A stretch of DNA of 64,000 nucleotides from Ilex aquifolium (GCA_951799425.1 OX637398.1:23694270-23758269); one strand, 5' to 3'. Counted from the stretch's first letter, positions 11,113-24,728 are shown. The notes: a model not told the origin generated them from the sequence alone. Numbers and translations are program-made.

Positions 11113-13056
11113 ATGAGTTCTTGGCATCGTGATTTGAGTGATCATTTAATAAGAGAAGATTTAGATACTCTGTTTGAAAACTTTTTTGATTCATCTGATT
11201 CAAATCATACTTCTCATACAATGGTTGCAGATCTGAATAATAGGAGAAATAATTTTCCTGAACTTGAGGATCATGAAGATAGAATAAGTATGAGAATGAT
11301 GTCGATAATCTGAATGCTAATCATGGGCGGACTTTGCATGAATATTTGCAACCTGCACGTCACATTGCACCCTCATGCATCATCTTTCTATTAAATGCCA
11401 CAAATTTTATTTTTAAACCTGACATGATCACGTTGTTTCCAAAATTTCATGGCATAGAATCAGAAAACCCTTACTTGCATATTAAAGACTTTGAGGAGGT
11501 TTGTGCCACATTTCATGATCAGACTGTGTCTGTGAATATAATCAGGTTGAAACTTTTTCCTTTTACATTAAAGAAAAAAGCTAATACTTGGTTGCATTCC
11601 CTCCGACCTAGGTCTATAGGCACATGGCCAGAGATGCAAAACGAATTTTTGAAAAAAAAATTTCCCACACATCGCACAAACTCTTTTAAAAGGCAAATTA
11701 TGAATTTTTCTCAGAAAGAGTCTGAAAATTTTTACCAAAGTTGGGATAGATTTAAAGACCTTCTTGCATCTTGCCCACATCACGATTATGAAAGCTGGCG
11801 TGTGCTAAGTTTCTTTTATGAATGTCTAACCCCATAAATGCGTCAGTTTATAAAAATGATGTGTAACGGTGAATTTATGAATAAGGAACCGGATTAGACC
11901 TTTAATTTTTTAGATCGTTTAGCCGAGAATGCACAATCTTGGGATACCACATCCCAAGAATCTCCCAAGAGTAAGAACACACAATCTTCATCAAGTGGGG
12001 GTAAGTATCAGTTGAGGGATGAGGATGACCTATGGGCTAGAATTGCTACATTGGCTAGGATGGTTGAGGCTATGGAGTTTAAAAAGATTAATGAAATTGA
12101 CACTGTCTTTATCGAGGAAATTTGTAGCATTTGTGAAATCCCTGGGCTCCCCATAAAGGAGTGTCCAACAATTCTTGTTCTAAAGAAGTTCTCCATGATC
12201 AAGCAAATGTTACAAACACTTTTTCAAAGCCTTATAATAACCCATATTCTAATACATACAACCCTAGGTGGAAAACTCATCCAAATTTTAGTTGGAAATG
12301 TGATAATCATGCATCACAAATACCTCAGCAAAATTCCTCTAATTTTGTTCCCTACACTCCACCCTCAAAGAGAAATTTTGAAGAGGTATTGTCACAATTC
12401 ATGCAGAGTCAGACCAATTTTAATAATCAAACTACACAGGCTATAAATGATATCAGAAGTACACTCACTAAATTGACCACTGCCCCTTGCCACCAAGAGA
12501 AAGGTAAGTTTCCAGCCCAACCCCAACCAAATCCGTAGGGTCAATTTAATGTGAATAAGACTAGCACATCTAACACTATCCATGAGAAGGTAAAGTCTAT
12601 CACCACACTTCGTAGTGGAAAGTAATTGACAAAACTATTCCTACTAAAGTTCAAGAATCTTATGAAATTTCAAAACCTACAGAGAGTGGTGATAGACTTG
12701 ACCATTCTGAAATCATTAAGCCTGAGAGGTATTCGACATCTACACCATTCCCGCAGAGATTACTTACATCTGTCAAGCCAAACAAGTACAATGATATGTT
12801 AGAAATTTTTAAGCAGGTGAAGATCAATATCCCCTTGTTGGATGCCATAAAACAGATACCTTCTTATGCAAAGTTTTTGAAAGATTTGTGTACTGTCAAA
12901 AGGAAATTAAATGTGCAAAAGAAGCATTTTTGACTGAACAAATATCTTCCTTCATACAACATAGGAATCCACCAAAATATAAAGACCCTGGTTGTCCTAC
13001 CATCTCATGTGTTATAGACAACCATAAAATTGAACAGGCTTTATTAGATTTGGGAG
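11113..13056 (+). pseudogene. Athila-1 gag and start of protease
   Basis: The start at 11113 gives MSSWHRDLSDHL. The gag core (about 11420-11960) encodes YLHIKDFEEVCATF and WLHSLRPRSIGTWPEM, homologous to the Athila-2 core at about 25375-25860. A zinc-knuckle-like CSICEIPGLPIKECP stretch is near 12125-12168. Protease homology begins near 12960 (PGCPTISCVI) and is cut by the solo LTR at 13057. The region is broken in several places. Confidence 0.75.
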
Positions 13057-13057
13057 T

Positions 13058-13094
13058 GATTAGCACAAAACTTTGCATATTTTAGGTGCTAATC
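13058..13094. repeat. Terminal hairpin of Athila LTR
   Basis: GATTAGCAC at 13058-13066 pairs with GTGCTAATC at 13086-13094, a 9-bp perfect stem at the extreme LTR start. Athila-2 LTRs keep an 8-bp version (23081-23088 with 23112-23119, and 34646-34653 with 34677-34684). Confidence 0.8.
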
Positions 13095-13123
13095 AGCATA
13101 TTTTCAATTGCTTCTGGGGGTTA

Positions 13124-15495
13124 TGTAACACCCCGCATTTTATTTTATATATGTATATAGATATATAGTAAATAATTGATGTAAAAATGTGGATATGTGT
13201 AGTGACGGTAAGAATAAAAACAAAAACTAGAGATTCAAATTGATTGGGGAGTTAGGTTTCGAAAGGTGTAAACTGGAGAGGAAGGATTATGGAAGTTTCT
13301 AAATATTTTTAGGTCAAAATAAGTTCTCCATTGAATCCGGAAGGTCGAAAAACATTGGGAGAGGTAATATGGGGCGTATTGGAAGCTAGGAAGTATTCCG
13401 GAGTGAAAACACACTTAGAAAGAATTTGGGTAAAAAGAGATCTTGGACACTGCTTAGTATTTTGGTCATAAATTTTTATAATTATATCCAATTAATCTGA
13501 AATTTGGACAGTAGATAGTAGACATCTAGGGCTACAAAAGTGTATCTCATGAAAATTTTCCAATTCGACCTCTAAATGGGTCAAAACTTCCCTGGAAGTC
13601 GGACCAAAAAAATCTGTCAAACCGTACCGGTACGCCCGACTCCAATAGCTTTGGAGTACCGGTACTGAGTACCAGTACGGTACCGTACCGGTAGGATTTT
13701 CTCTGACACTCGCCGAACAGTTAAAAAGTCAGGATTTTTGGGTTTAAAACACCACCTCAAGCCCTCATTTGCCCCATTCTTCACTCCACTCTCATCCCAA
13801 ACATCTTAGAGCCCTAAGAGAAGAGAAAAGGAGAGAAAAACACAAAGATCTTGAGAGAGTTACCCCTTATAGAGATCAAAACCGAAATTCCTCAAGAACA
13901 CCATTCTTCTACTCTCTTATTCTACACTTTCACTACACCCTTACCCACACCTCTTGGAATCCTAGAGAGAGTCTTAGAAAAGAATAAAGAAGGAGAAAAC
14001 ACAAGATCAAAAGGGAAAAACAAAGGATTTAAGGGTGATTCAAGATTCAAGCCCTAGATTTCAAGAACACCAAGGTAGGGGATTTCTTCTCTTTCTCTTA
14101 CATTGAGGTTAGGGCTTATGTATATATGTATGTTTTGCTCTAAATGTTATACATATGATATGAAATCATCATCTCTTAGTCTTTTGGGCAAAGATTACAT
14201 GTTTTTAACAAAGTTAGGGTTGAATACCCATGAAATCTCTTTTTGTGTTTCAAAACCCTAGTTTTTGGAGATTGATGGATTTTCTTCTTAAATTCTTCCT
14301 TTATTATTGATTTGGAAATCATAGTGCTTTGTGTTGAGTAATAAAATGATGTTGTGGTGATCTCTTGTATTTTTGTAATTGTTTATTGAAATTGTCATGT
14401 GATAAATTTGGGGGTTTTTAAGATATACTTGTAAATTGTGAAATTGGGTTTGGTATTGTATCTCTTATGAGTGTGGGATGACCATGGGTGGCCTTTGACG
14501 AGATATCGTAGAGTGGGTAGACGGGTTGCTTGCTCCGTGTGGGTTGGCATTTTTCCTACCACTCGTAGTGGGGTTAGTGCTTTGGTAAGACTAAACCGCT
14601 ATTGCTCACGGGTGCCGTGTCAGAGGGTTAGTATACTAATGCCTGGGTAGGATACGTCACTGCCATTGGTATGGCATACGCCCTTCCTAAAGGATGGATA
14701 TCTTTGATAAGATTTGTGTGGGTGTGTGTGTGTGAGCTAGATATTACTCAATGTGTTGATTCATGGGGTTTGCCTTACATCATGGTGGAGATACATGTTT
14801 ATAATGTTGATACGAATGAAATGGTTAGTATTTGTTCATTCTACCAGATACGGTTTCTACAAGAGTTTTGGGAAGTATGGGATTCCGCAAGAACTTGTGA
14901 GAAACGGTTTATGGTGGAATGTATTATTAATTGTGTAATTAGTTTCATTTATTCATTAAATTACTGTTGTTACCTAAACTTGAGATGTATTGAAATGCCC
15001 TTGCTTTCTTTCAAAATTGATATATGATATTTGCGAAATGAGACCGGCAATTTTATATGCTTTTATAAACCTTGTTCGAGATTGGGAGGAATGTTGCTAC
15101 AGAGCTTAGTGCTCACCCCCTACAAACAACATATTTCAGGTCTTTGTCTAGAGGAGGAGCTCGGAACTGACGAGCCGGGACGTTGGGAAGCTCCCATAGA
15201 AGGGAACGTAGATCCCGAGGGAGACGCTTAGTGTTCTATTTTCTTTTGTGATAAACTAGGAAGTTCCTTTTGAGACAATGTAAAGTCTAACATTATTTTG
15301 TTATTCCGCTGCTAAGTTACGTTTAATTCTTTTGGGATGTAATTGTCATGATTTGGCTTATTCTTTTGGGATAATGCTATGGACATGATATATGATGAAT
15401 GAAATTTCTTTATTGATAGAATTTATTTAGTCACTCTCATGTTGTAAATGGTCTTAGATAGTAATGTCGTCCAGGGTGAATTTTGGGGTGTTACA
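13124..15495 (+). repeat. Tekay type-B solo LTR
   Basis: It starts TGTAACACCCC and ends GGGGTGTTACA, flanked by ggtta (13119-13123 and 15496-15500); 2372 bases. Its end matches 1-828. It differs from type A over most of its length but has the same terminal style and a shared CTCACCC/TTTCAGGT module near 15111-15141. Confidence 0.92.
13621..13693 (+). promoter_or_regulatory. CCGG palindrome array in Tekay type-B LTR
   Basis: ACCGTACCGGTACG (13621), GAGTACCGGTACTGAGTACC (13655) and TACCGTACCGGTAGG (13681) lie within 75 bases, about 500 bases from the LTR start. One diverged member reads GTACCAGTAC. Confidence 0.85.
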
Positions 15496-15680
15496 GGTTA
15501 ATTGACTGGAGTTAGATTAGTATTGTGTTTAATGATGATTCTTGGTGTTTTCAGAAAAAGAGCGCTAAATGAGGCTTCTTAAAGCCTTCCCAAAGGAGTT
15601 CAAGTGAATGAGGATGAAAGAGTGGCTAAAGAGTGTCTCAGGAGTGAAGAAATCAGAAAAATTAGACAAAACAGCAGAAG

Positions 15681-15785
15681 TGTACCGGTATGTAGTACCG
15701 GTACGGTTTGGCCACTGGAACATAGTGTACCGGTACGCAGTACCGGTACGGTCCAGCCTCTGGAGTTCGGGGTACCGGTACGGTC
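15681..15785 (+). promoter_or_regulatory. CCGG palindrome array in Athila solo LTR 13057
   Basis: Five TACCGGTA cores lie near 15683, 15695, 15727, 15740 and 15772, most of them extended to GTACCGGTAC. Spacers include CCACTGGAACATAG and CCTCTGGAGTTC. The array is followed by the GGGGCCCTCC block that also follows the array in other Athila LTRs. Confidence 0.85.
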
Positions 15786-16927
15786 TGCTATTCCTGCCCC
15801 AGTCTCTGCAACTCAAGCCAGCCATTTTTGAGGGGCCCTCCAATCATTCCCTCACTCGTCTCTGACTCCTCCTGCACGTTGTACCACCCTCACTTTGACT
15901 TGGAAAGCTGGAAGGATAAATGAAGAGAGAGAAGAAGAAGGCAGCTGGGTGTGCAGGCTAGCTCTGCACTACCTTGTCTAGGTTGTCCCCCTTGACCCCT
16001 AAGGATTGAGGATCACATCAAGGAGCTACAGAGCAGACTAGGGGACGTTTTTGGAGGGAAAGAGCTCGCCAGCATTAGGGATTCAGTATTGGTTACAGAT
16101 ATAGAGTGATATAGAGAGAGAGTCTGGAGAAGATGATGAATAGTGTTCTAGAGAGATAAACTTGAGATTTTCACATTTTCTTCATTACATTGTCTTGTAA
16201 TCTTCTGTAAGAACCTTTAAAGCTTCATTTAATGCTATTAATGCTAGTTCCTAGAAGTTCATTGCAAGTTTAATTCTCTTTTAAAGCTTTTACCATCAAT
16301 GCATCAAAGTTCTTCCTTTTCTTACTTTTAAAATGGGTTTTCATTGCTTTCACTTATAGCTTATGTTGGTGTGCATTTAGTTACTCAAGAACTTCATTTA
16401 TTTGCAATGCATTTTCATTACATTGTTAATTTCATCTCAAGCATGAGTAGCTAAAATCTTTTAGTTGGCAAAACCAAGGGGAACCTTCACTTGGGTATGC
16501 CATTTCAACTCATTCTCCTCCCTTTTTCAGAGTTCAATGGTTCGGTTTGACTAGGTTGAGGGTGGATAAATTGGTGAGTCTTTGATATTCCGCAGGCCTA
16601 GTCACGGTTTATGCTTAGATACTCACCCTTCTTATCCTTAGCTTCCCACGAATCAATCGTTCATTCATGCTCTATTGGAGAGGGATTCGAGTTGAAATGG
16701 CATTCCTAGTGGAGTAACCTCTTGGGTTTGCCAACATTTGTTTATCATTTCAGTTGCACCAAATCACACTTCACTAAACAACTTTCAACAAACAAAAGAT
16801 TTTACATTTTCTTTCACCCAAAAATCACTTTTCCCTTGGTTTACTTCCTTCCCCGTGGAAACGACCTTGGAATACCTCCAAGTAAAACACGATCCACAAA
16901 AGTCTCCTTGCGCTTGGGGAGCATTTT

Positions 16928-19366
16928 TGTAAAACCCGGGTAAATTTGAACTTTTGTGAAAAATGACAAAATGGTAATTTGTCACTACGGTGCAGGTTGC
17001 GAACCTGAATTTTTCTAGAGCTCGGATGACGAAACGGACCTCACCGTTGGATTTGTCTCGCGAAATCTAGTTACCCTGTCAAATTTTGTTGAATTCCGAG
17101 TTAGTCGAATTTTCATGTTTTACGAGGCGGTCAGGCCTCGGGAGACCCAAAAACGAATTTCTGAATAAAATTTTAAATTTTGGGAAATAAATGATGGCAA
17201 GTTAAAATAAAAATATTTTGAACTTGAACCGGAGCGAAATTTAATCGTTTCGAGGCTAAAACGGATCCGGGAAAGAAGGGTCGTGTGGCGCATTGTGGAC
17301 CAAGTATTTAAAGGATATAAATAGGGGAGAAAATCATATTTCTCCCCATTTTTGCTTCATCCATTCAACGTGAGAAAGAAGAGAGGGAAAGAGCTAGGTT
17401 CTTCACACCTTCTCTCTACGATCTACGGAGATTGAGAGCTCAAATCAACTCGAGCCAAGAGGAAAAGTTGTTCTCCTCTCCAAGGGCTACAAAACCATAC
17501 CAAGGAGGTCGGGTTTGGGCGAAATTCCAAGGACGGGATTTTTGGAAGCTAGGGCTTTGGGCTAGAATCGGGTCTTGGAGGCTTCCTACGGTTGTTCTTT
17601 GCGCTTCAAGAGGTAGGGTTCCCTCCTACTAAGGTTTATTCCAAGCCTAGTATGTTTTGTGAAATGGGTAGGTTGATAGATTATATATATCACTGGCCTA
17701 TTGTTGTAAATTGGGTGAAATGGGTATTGAAATGGGTAAAGATAAATCCTAGCTTGGATTGGTAATTAGAAATTGTTAAATGTGATTTCTAGAATTGGAT
17801 ATGTGAAATAGATCCAATGTGATTCTTGTGTTATATGAATTTGTGGGCATGTTATGTGTTTACATTATGCCTTGATGAATATGGGGTGTTGGTAGCATGA
17901 TTATGTGATAACACTCTTGGAAATTGAGTTGTGTAAATGGTTGATATATATACATGCTTGCGATATATTAACTTTGTAAAGAATTATGGTAATTATATGC
18001 TTATGATATAATTTTGTTCATATGTCATTCATAGCATATCGAACATTGTATCATTGTTGAAATGAGGCATTACACTGCATTGTGCACGGGAACATCGCAT
18101 ATATGGGTGTGTGTGCATGGTTGTTGTCAACACCATACTTGGTGGATGATGGGTGGGCTCATGTAAGCTTGGTCGAAGACCTAGCCGAGTCTCACGGTTT
18201 GCATGGTTGATAGGGTTGGGGTAGCAAGAAGGGCTAGAAGATCCCTCGGGTGCAAGAACCGGTGATTGGGATACGCACTCCCTTGGCTCGGCCCATGAAG
18301 TGTGTGGGTGTACGCGGAACCCTCAGTGGAAGTCCGTCAATTCCGTGTGGGTTGGGTGACCCTTGGTGTGAGTCCATGAACATCCACCCCTATAAAGACC
18401 CTAGATTGATGTGTCATTTAATGTGCAACATAAATGACTGATTCGTACACATTGGCACTTGCATGTGTTGAGGAGCCGGGAAGGGCACGGGATGATGTAC
18501 GTGAGTGAGTGAGTCTCATTTCATGGCATGGCATGGTAGATTCCAACATGGAATGCATATTCTAAATTGGAATGTTGAGAATTGTTGGTTTGTTGGCATG
18601 TGAACATTTCATATGCATATAGGTTGGGGAGTAGCCTCTTTAGGAGATACCCTATTGAGCGTGGCTCACCCTTCGTGGGAAAAACATTTCAGGTGCGGAA
18701 TATACGCCGGTTGATGGCTCCCAATTCGAGCCCCGTGGATGAAGGAAGCCGGAATGTGGCTTTGTTTGAGTTTTTATAAAACATTTATGAAAACTTAGAT
18801 TTTGGCATGTAAAATTATGGAATGAAATGTAATAGAGTTGCTATTAACCTTGTATATTATGAAAATCTTCATTATGCATGTGTCGGATGAGGTTTGGTAA
18901 GATTTGGAATGGATTGAAAATGGAAAACAGGTGAAATAGGCAAAACTGGGCAGAGAGTACCAGTACAGTGTACCAGTACGCTGCTGTCCCGAAGGCAAAG
19001 CGTACCGGTACTCTCGGAATAGCGTGCCGGTACACCCGAAACCAGTGAGAAAATAGTACTGTTACTCAGTACCGGTACACTCTTCAAAAACTTCAAATTT
19101 TAAAACTGTTTTGCCTTGTTTTCGGCCTATGTTTCCCTTCCTTTAAATGTTACAAATGGACAATAATGGACTACCAATGGTGGTACGTTGGACCTCGGAT
19201 GGGTCATCTGATTAAAAGTAAATATACTCTCTTTTTTTTCTTTTATAATACCGGTTAAGGGTATGCTATTGATGTGGTGTCGGGTTGTGCGACAATCACG
19301 GATACTTCCGCGGGTTGATGGGTTATCAACGATGAATAAAGGACCCCCGGAAATTGGGGCATCACA
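16928..19366 (+). repeat. Tekay type-A solo LTR
   Basis: It starts TGTAAAACCCGGG and ends GGGGCATCACA, flanked by atttt (16923-16927 and 19367-19371); 2439 bases. A TATA box (GATATAAATAGG) lies near 17316. It aligns with 48289-50888, 55941-58360 and the reverse of 7108-9592. Confidence 0.95.
18957..19079 (+). promoter_or_regulatory. CCGG palindrome array, partly decayed, Tekay type-A LTR
   Basis: Intact TACCGGTA cores lie near 19003 and 19070. Diverged relatives are GTACCAGTAC (18958, 18970) and GTGCCGGTAC (19024). An ACCAGTGAG spacer (reverse of CTCACTGGT) is present near 19040. Confidence 0.8.
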
Positions 19367-19539
19367 ATTTTTGTTCATACACATAACACATTTCCACCAT
19401 CCCATTTTCCCATCTCCTTGCCCTTTCTTTTGACACTACTCCAAAGGGAGTGTGACACTCCCATCCATCCCTATACATTACATTTTGATGGAGGATATTT
19501 AGGGGTTAGGGATAACAAGGAAAAACACCAAGTAGGGAG

Positions 19540-22500
19540 CTAGTGTGAATTTGCTCCCTTACTCAGTTTATGAGCAATTAGGGTTGGGGGAGTTGAAACC
19601 CACTTTGGTGACATTACAGTTGGCTGACCGATCAGTTAAAATACCAAGGGGTATGGTGGAAGATGATTTGGTACAGGTTGATAATTTTTACTTTCCTGTA
19701 GATTTTATAATTTTGGATACTCAACCTGTGGTAAGTTCTAATGCTCAAATTCTTGTAATATTAGACAGATCATTCCTTGCTACTTCAAATGCTCTAATTA
19801 ATTGCAGGAATGGTGTGATGAAGTTATCTTTTGGTAATATGACATTAGAACTTAATATTTTTAATGTTTGCAAACAGCTAGGGGATGTTGATGAGGATGT
19901 GCATGAGATTAATATGATTGAGTCTATTGTTCCAAGTAGAGTATATGATTCTTCTTTGTTTGATCCACTTGAAGCTTGTTTGCTGGAACAACATTATTTT
20001 TTAGAGATGAGTGAAGAAAATTATGAAATTAGTGAATTGATTGATTTGTTGAATTCTTCACAGGTTCTTGAAGTAAAGGATTGGAGACAGAAATTTGAGG
20101 AGCTACCATCAAGAACCAATCCACCAGTTCCATCAAGTGATAAAGCTCTCAAGCTTGACTTGAAACCATTACCGATAGATTTAAAGTATGTATTTTTAGG
20201 AGATGATGAGACATTCTCGATAATAATTTCTTCTCAATTAAGTTCGGCACATGAAGGTATGTTACTACAACTTCTTAGACAACATAAGGATGCTATTGGT
20301 TGGACTCTAGCTGAGATAAAAGGGATTAGTGCATTGGTTTGCACTCATGAGATATACTTAGAGGATAATGCTAAAACATCTAGGGAGATGCAAAGGAGAC
20401 TTAACCCACATATGAAAGAAGTTGTAAGAAATGAGGTGCTGAAATTATTAGATGTAGGAATAATTTACCCTATTTCAGATAGTAAGTGGGTAAGTCTTAC
20501 ACAGGTAGTCCCCAAGAAATCAGGTGTCACTATAGTTGTCAATGATAATAATGAACTTGTACCAACTAGGACAATAACTAGTTGGAGGATGTGCACAAAC
20601 TACAGGAAATTATATTATGTGACTAGAAAAAATCACTTCCATTTGCCTTTCATGGATCAGATTTTGGAAAGGGTGGCATCACATGTTTGGATGGTTATTC
20701 GGGGTATAACCAAATTGAAATTGCCCTAGAAGACCAAGAGAAGACCACATTTACTCGTCTTTTTAGTACATTTGCTTATCAAATGATGCCCTTTGCACTT
20801 TGCAATGCACATGCGACCTTTCAAAGGTGTATGCTAAGTATTTTTAGTGATATGGTTGAGCATTTTCTTGAAGTATTTATGGATGACTTTACTATTTTTC
20901 GTGATTCATATGATGACTACCTTTTAAATCTTGAGAAAGTGCTAATTCGATATGAATAAAAAAAACCTTGTACTTAATTCGAAAAAATGCCGCTTTAAGG
21001 TTTGAAAGGGAATTGTCCTTGATCACATTGTTTCTTCCGAGGAAATTCAGGTTGATAGAGCTAAAATTGAATTAATTGATAATTTACCTACTCCCAAAAC
21101 CATTAAGGATGTTAGATCTTTCTTGGGTCACGCTGATTTTTATAAGAGGTTTATAAAAGATTTTAGTTCTATATCTAGACCACTTTGCCACCTCCTAGGG
21201 AAAGACACACCTGAGTGGAATGAGTCGTGCCAAGAAGCTTTTGATAAGCTGAAAGGCATACTCATCACTACTCCAATTATGCAACCCCCAAATTGGAGTC
21301 TTCCCTTTGAAATCATGTGTGATGCCAGTGATTACGCCGTAGGGGCAGTTTTAGGACAACGTAACGAGAAAAAGTTACATGTCATATACTATGCTAGTAG
21401 GACCTTAAATAATGCACAAATGAATTATTCTACTACAGAAAAGGAATTACTAGCAGTAGTGTTTGCCCTAGACAAGTTTAGGTCTTATTTAGTCAGATCC
21501 CCTATTTTTATTTTCACAGACCATGCAGCTCTTAAATATCTGTTAACTAAGAAAGATGCAAAACCAAGATTGCTTAGGTGGCTCCTCCTACTCCAAGAAT
21601 TTGACTTAACAATCAAAGATAAAAAAAGGAGTAGAGAATGTAGTGGCTGACCACTTGTCTAGACTTGTGAGGGACGTACCAATAGAGACAATGTCGATCA
21701 AGGATACACACCCCGATGAACAATTGTTGGCTATTTTCTCATTACCTTGGTTTGCTGACATTGTGAATTTTCTTGTTACGGGTAATATGCCACCATCTTG
21801 GACTACTTTGGATAAGAAGAAATTTTTGGTTGAAGTAAGAAATTTTTTCTGAGATGATCCATATCTTTTTAAATATTGCTCAGATCAAATTATCCGGATA
21901 TGCGTACCTGATGATGAGTTAAGTAGTATTCTATCTTTTTGTCACTCAGGAGCATATGGAGGCCACTTTTCAAAGAAGAAAACCGCTTCAAAAGTTTTGC
22001 AGTGCGGGTTTTATTGGCCAACAATTTTTAAAGATGCATATAATTTTTGTAAGGTACGCGAGCGTTGTCAAAGACTAGGGGGATTAATCTGTAGAAATAT
22101 GATGCCTCTAAATTTGATTTTGATAATAGAAAATTTTGCCTGTTGGGGAATTGATTTCATGGGACCTTTTCCCTCATCTTTTGGACACATGTATATTTTA
22201 GTGGCGGTAGATTATGTTTCTAAATGGGTCGAGGTTGTACCATGTCGGACAAATGATCATAAAGTTATTTCAAAATTTTTAAAATAAAATATTTTGTCCA
22301 GATTTGGTATACCTCGAGCCATTATTAATGATGGGAGACGACATTTTTGCAATAAAACTTTTGAATCATTAATGAAAAAATATGGTGTAACACATATAGT
22401 TGTAACCCCCTATCACCCACAGACAAGTGGTTAAGCAAAGCTAGCCAATCGAGAGATTTCTTATATTTTAGAAAAAAATGGTTAACCCTGACCGTAAAGA

Positions 22501-22987
22501 TTGGTCATTACAACTAACTGATGCGTTATGGGTATAACGTACTGCTTATAAAATCCCGATTGTCATGTCTTCATATAGATTGGTGTATGAAAAAGTTTGT
22601 CACTTACCTGTGGAGTTAGAACATAAAGTATATTGGATCATTAAAATGTTTAATTTTAGTCTTGACAAAGCTAGCGCCCTACGAAAATTACAGCTAAATG
22701 AGCTTGAGGAAATCTGAAATGAGGCTTATGAGAATTCTAGAATCAGCAAAGAGAGAATGAAGGTGTTTCATGATAAAAATATTTTTCATAAAACTTTTAC
22801 ACCTTCACAAAAAGTTTTTTTGTATAATTCTAGATTACATATCTTCAAAGGAAAACTTCGAACCCAATGGAGTGGCCCATATATTGTTAAAGAAGTTTTT
22901 TCTTATGGAACAGTGGAGATAGAAAATCTCAAGAATGGGAATACATTTAAAGTTAATGGACAAAGATTGAAACCATTCTTGGAATGA
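19540..22987 (+). pseudogene. Athila-1 protease end, reverse transcriptase, RNase H and integrase
   Basis: Protease continues after the solo LTR (NLLPYSVYEQLGLGELKPT). Reverse transcriptase lies at about 20160-20960 with the catalytic VFMDDFTIF near 20874. RNase H is at about 21310-21650 ([16 protein letters not shown]). Integrase lies from about 21900, with the [13 protein letters not shown] core near 22150 and the C-terminal part ending [11 protein letters not shown] at 22984. All domains pair with Athila-2 pol in the same order. The region is broken many times. Confidence 0.85.
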
Positions 22988-23074
22988 GGTATAGTAGAAG
23001 TGGAATCTATCGGGTTGGTGGATCCCCACTATGAATAATTCATCTCTAACAGTTAAACCAAATTTTTGTATATT
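22988..23074 (+). other. Athila-1 sequence just after pol, before the Athila-2 insertion
   Basis: A short tail corresponding to the end of pol in Athila-2. The duplication attgc (23075-23079) follows, and the sequence resumes at 36276. Confidence 0.7.
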
Positions 23075-23079
23075 ATTGC

Positions 23080-24705
23080 TGATTAGCACACAACTTTGTA
23101 TATTTTTAAGATGCTAATCAACTCATTTCACTTACTTTTGAGCTTTAAATTGTCTAAGTTATGACGATTGAAGTCTTAACATCAATTTGTTGTTTTGTAG
23201 TTGAATGAAGCTAAATGTGGCCTTTAAAGACCCTCCCATACCACTTGGGATGAAAGGAGTTGAAATGATAGTTTGAGGATAGATCGGGAGCAAAGAAATC
23301 AAGAAATTCAGAAAAGGATGCATAACAGTACCGGTACCCAGTACCGGTACTGAAAATCTACTGGAATCGCAGTACCGGTACCCAGTACCGGTACTGATTT
23401 CCTGATGTACCCAAATTCTGCAGATCTGCTCAGCTGTCTTGTGGACCCCTCCATGCTTTTCTCTGACACGCCCACCTTACTATTCATCATGATTCACACT
23501 CCCTTCTAGACTTGTAGAGTGAAGGCATTGAATGAAGGGGGAGAGGATGGGATGTGCTGGGTGTGCATACATGCTCTGCCACTCCCTGTCTTTCCCTGGC
23601 TGCTGCATACCTATGAAGGAGAATCACATCTGTAGACCCATCTCTCTCTCCAGGCACGTTTTTGGAAAAGGAAGAGTCTCCTAAAGGGGGGTATTCATGT
23701 ATTACATTAGATAGTTTTAGAGAGAGAAGCTCTAGCGAGGAAGATAATGAATAGTAGATTCTAGAGAGAGAAAGTTGTAATTTTCACTTATTTTTCCAGT
23801 ACATTGCCTTGCATTCTTCTCTAAGACTCTTTAGAACTTCTTTTAATGCCATTAATGTAAGTCATTTCATGCTTTACACTAGTTTAATGTTCTCTTCCAC
23901 TTTCTACCATTAATGAATGAAAGTTCTTCATTTTCACAACTATGTAATGGTTTTAAATGCATTTTCTTGTAGCTTATGAATTATTGTACTTTGTAGCTTT
24001 AGAAGTTCATAGATTTGCAATGCACTTTTATTACATAGTTATTTCCATTCCAAGTATGAGTAGCTAAACACTTTTTGTTGGCAAGACCAAGGGAAATCCT
24101 CATTTGGGTATACCATTTCAACTCTCTCTACACCCTCCCTTTAGAGTCCCATGGTTCGGTTTTGCCGGATTGAAGGTGGATGAATTGGTGAATCTTTGAT
24201 AAACCGTAGGCCTAGTCACGGTTTATGCTTAGGCATTCACCAACATCATCCTCGGCTTTCCGTGAATCAACCGTTCATTCTTGCTCAATCGGAGGAGTGA
24301 TTTGAGTTGAGATAGTATACCTATTGGAGGGACCTCTTGGAATTGCCAACGCTCGTTCTCTCATTCTAAGTTCATCAAAACACACTTCACCAAACAATTT
24401 CCAACAACAAGAATTTTACACTTTCTTTTGCACTAAATCACTTTCACATTTGCTCACTTCCTTCCCTGTGGAATCGACCTTGGAATACTTTCCAAGTAAA
24501 ACACAACTCACGAAAGTCTCCTTGCGATTGGGGAGCATTTTTGTGCATACACATTCCATATCTACATCATCCCATTTCCCTTTCCTATTGCCCTTTCTTT
24601 TCACACTATCCCAAAGGGGGAGAAATCCTTCCTTCCGCTCATACATTGCATCATTTGAAGGATAGTAGTTAAAGGGTTAGGAATAGGATTGTTTTTGCTC
24701 AATCA
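23080..24705 (+). repeat. 5' LTR of Athila-2
   Basis: It runs TGATTAGCACAC to TTGCTCAATCA and is 1626 bases long, the same as the 3' copy. It begins with an 8-bp stem hairpin. No convincing TATA box follows its palindrome array, unlike Athila-1. Confidence 0.97.
23328..23394 (+). promoter_or_regulatory. GTACCGGTAC array (2+2 layout), Athila-2 5' LTR
   Basis: Perfect copies lie at 23328-23337, 23341-23350, 23372-23381 and 23385-23394. They form two pairs separated by TGAAAATCTACTGGAATCGC. The sister LTR has a 3+1 layout (34893-34959). Confidence 0.95.
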
Positions 24706-24709
24706 TTTT

Positions 24710-24728
24710 TGGCGCCGTTGCCGGGGAA
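24710..24728 (+). promoter_or_regulatory. Primer-binding site of Athila-2 (tRNA-Asp)
   Basis: TGGCGCCGTTGCCGGGGAA starts five bases after the LTR. It is complementary to the 3' end of plant tRNA-Asp (ending CCCCGGCAACGGCGCCA), which would prime minus-strand synthesis. Confidence 0.9.

Larger units (their letters stand above)
13057..19534 (+). repeat. Athila solo LTR, host to two Tekay-type solo LTRs
   Basis: It starts TGATTAGCAC and ends CACCAAGTA, flanked by gggag (13052-13056 and 19535-19539) inside the Athila-1 protease. Protease reading resumes immediately after it. Without the two nested LTRs it is about 1.66 kb. The remaining sequence at 15501-16922 and 19372-19534 aligns with the other Athila LTRs here. 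Confidence 0.9.

Noticed and set aside
24324-24665. 113-residue frame repeated almost identically at 35889-36230
   Set aside because: Both lie at the same place in the two Athila-2 LTRs. Identity comes from LTR youth, and older Athila LTRs do not keep the frame.
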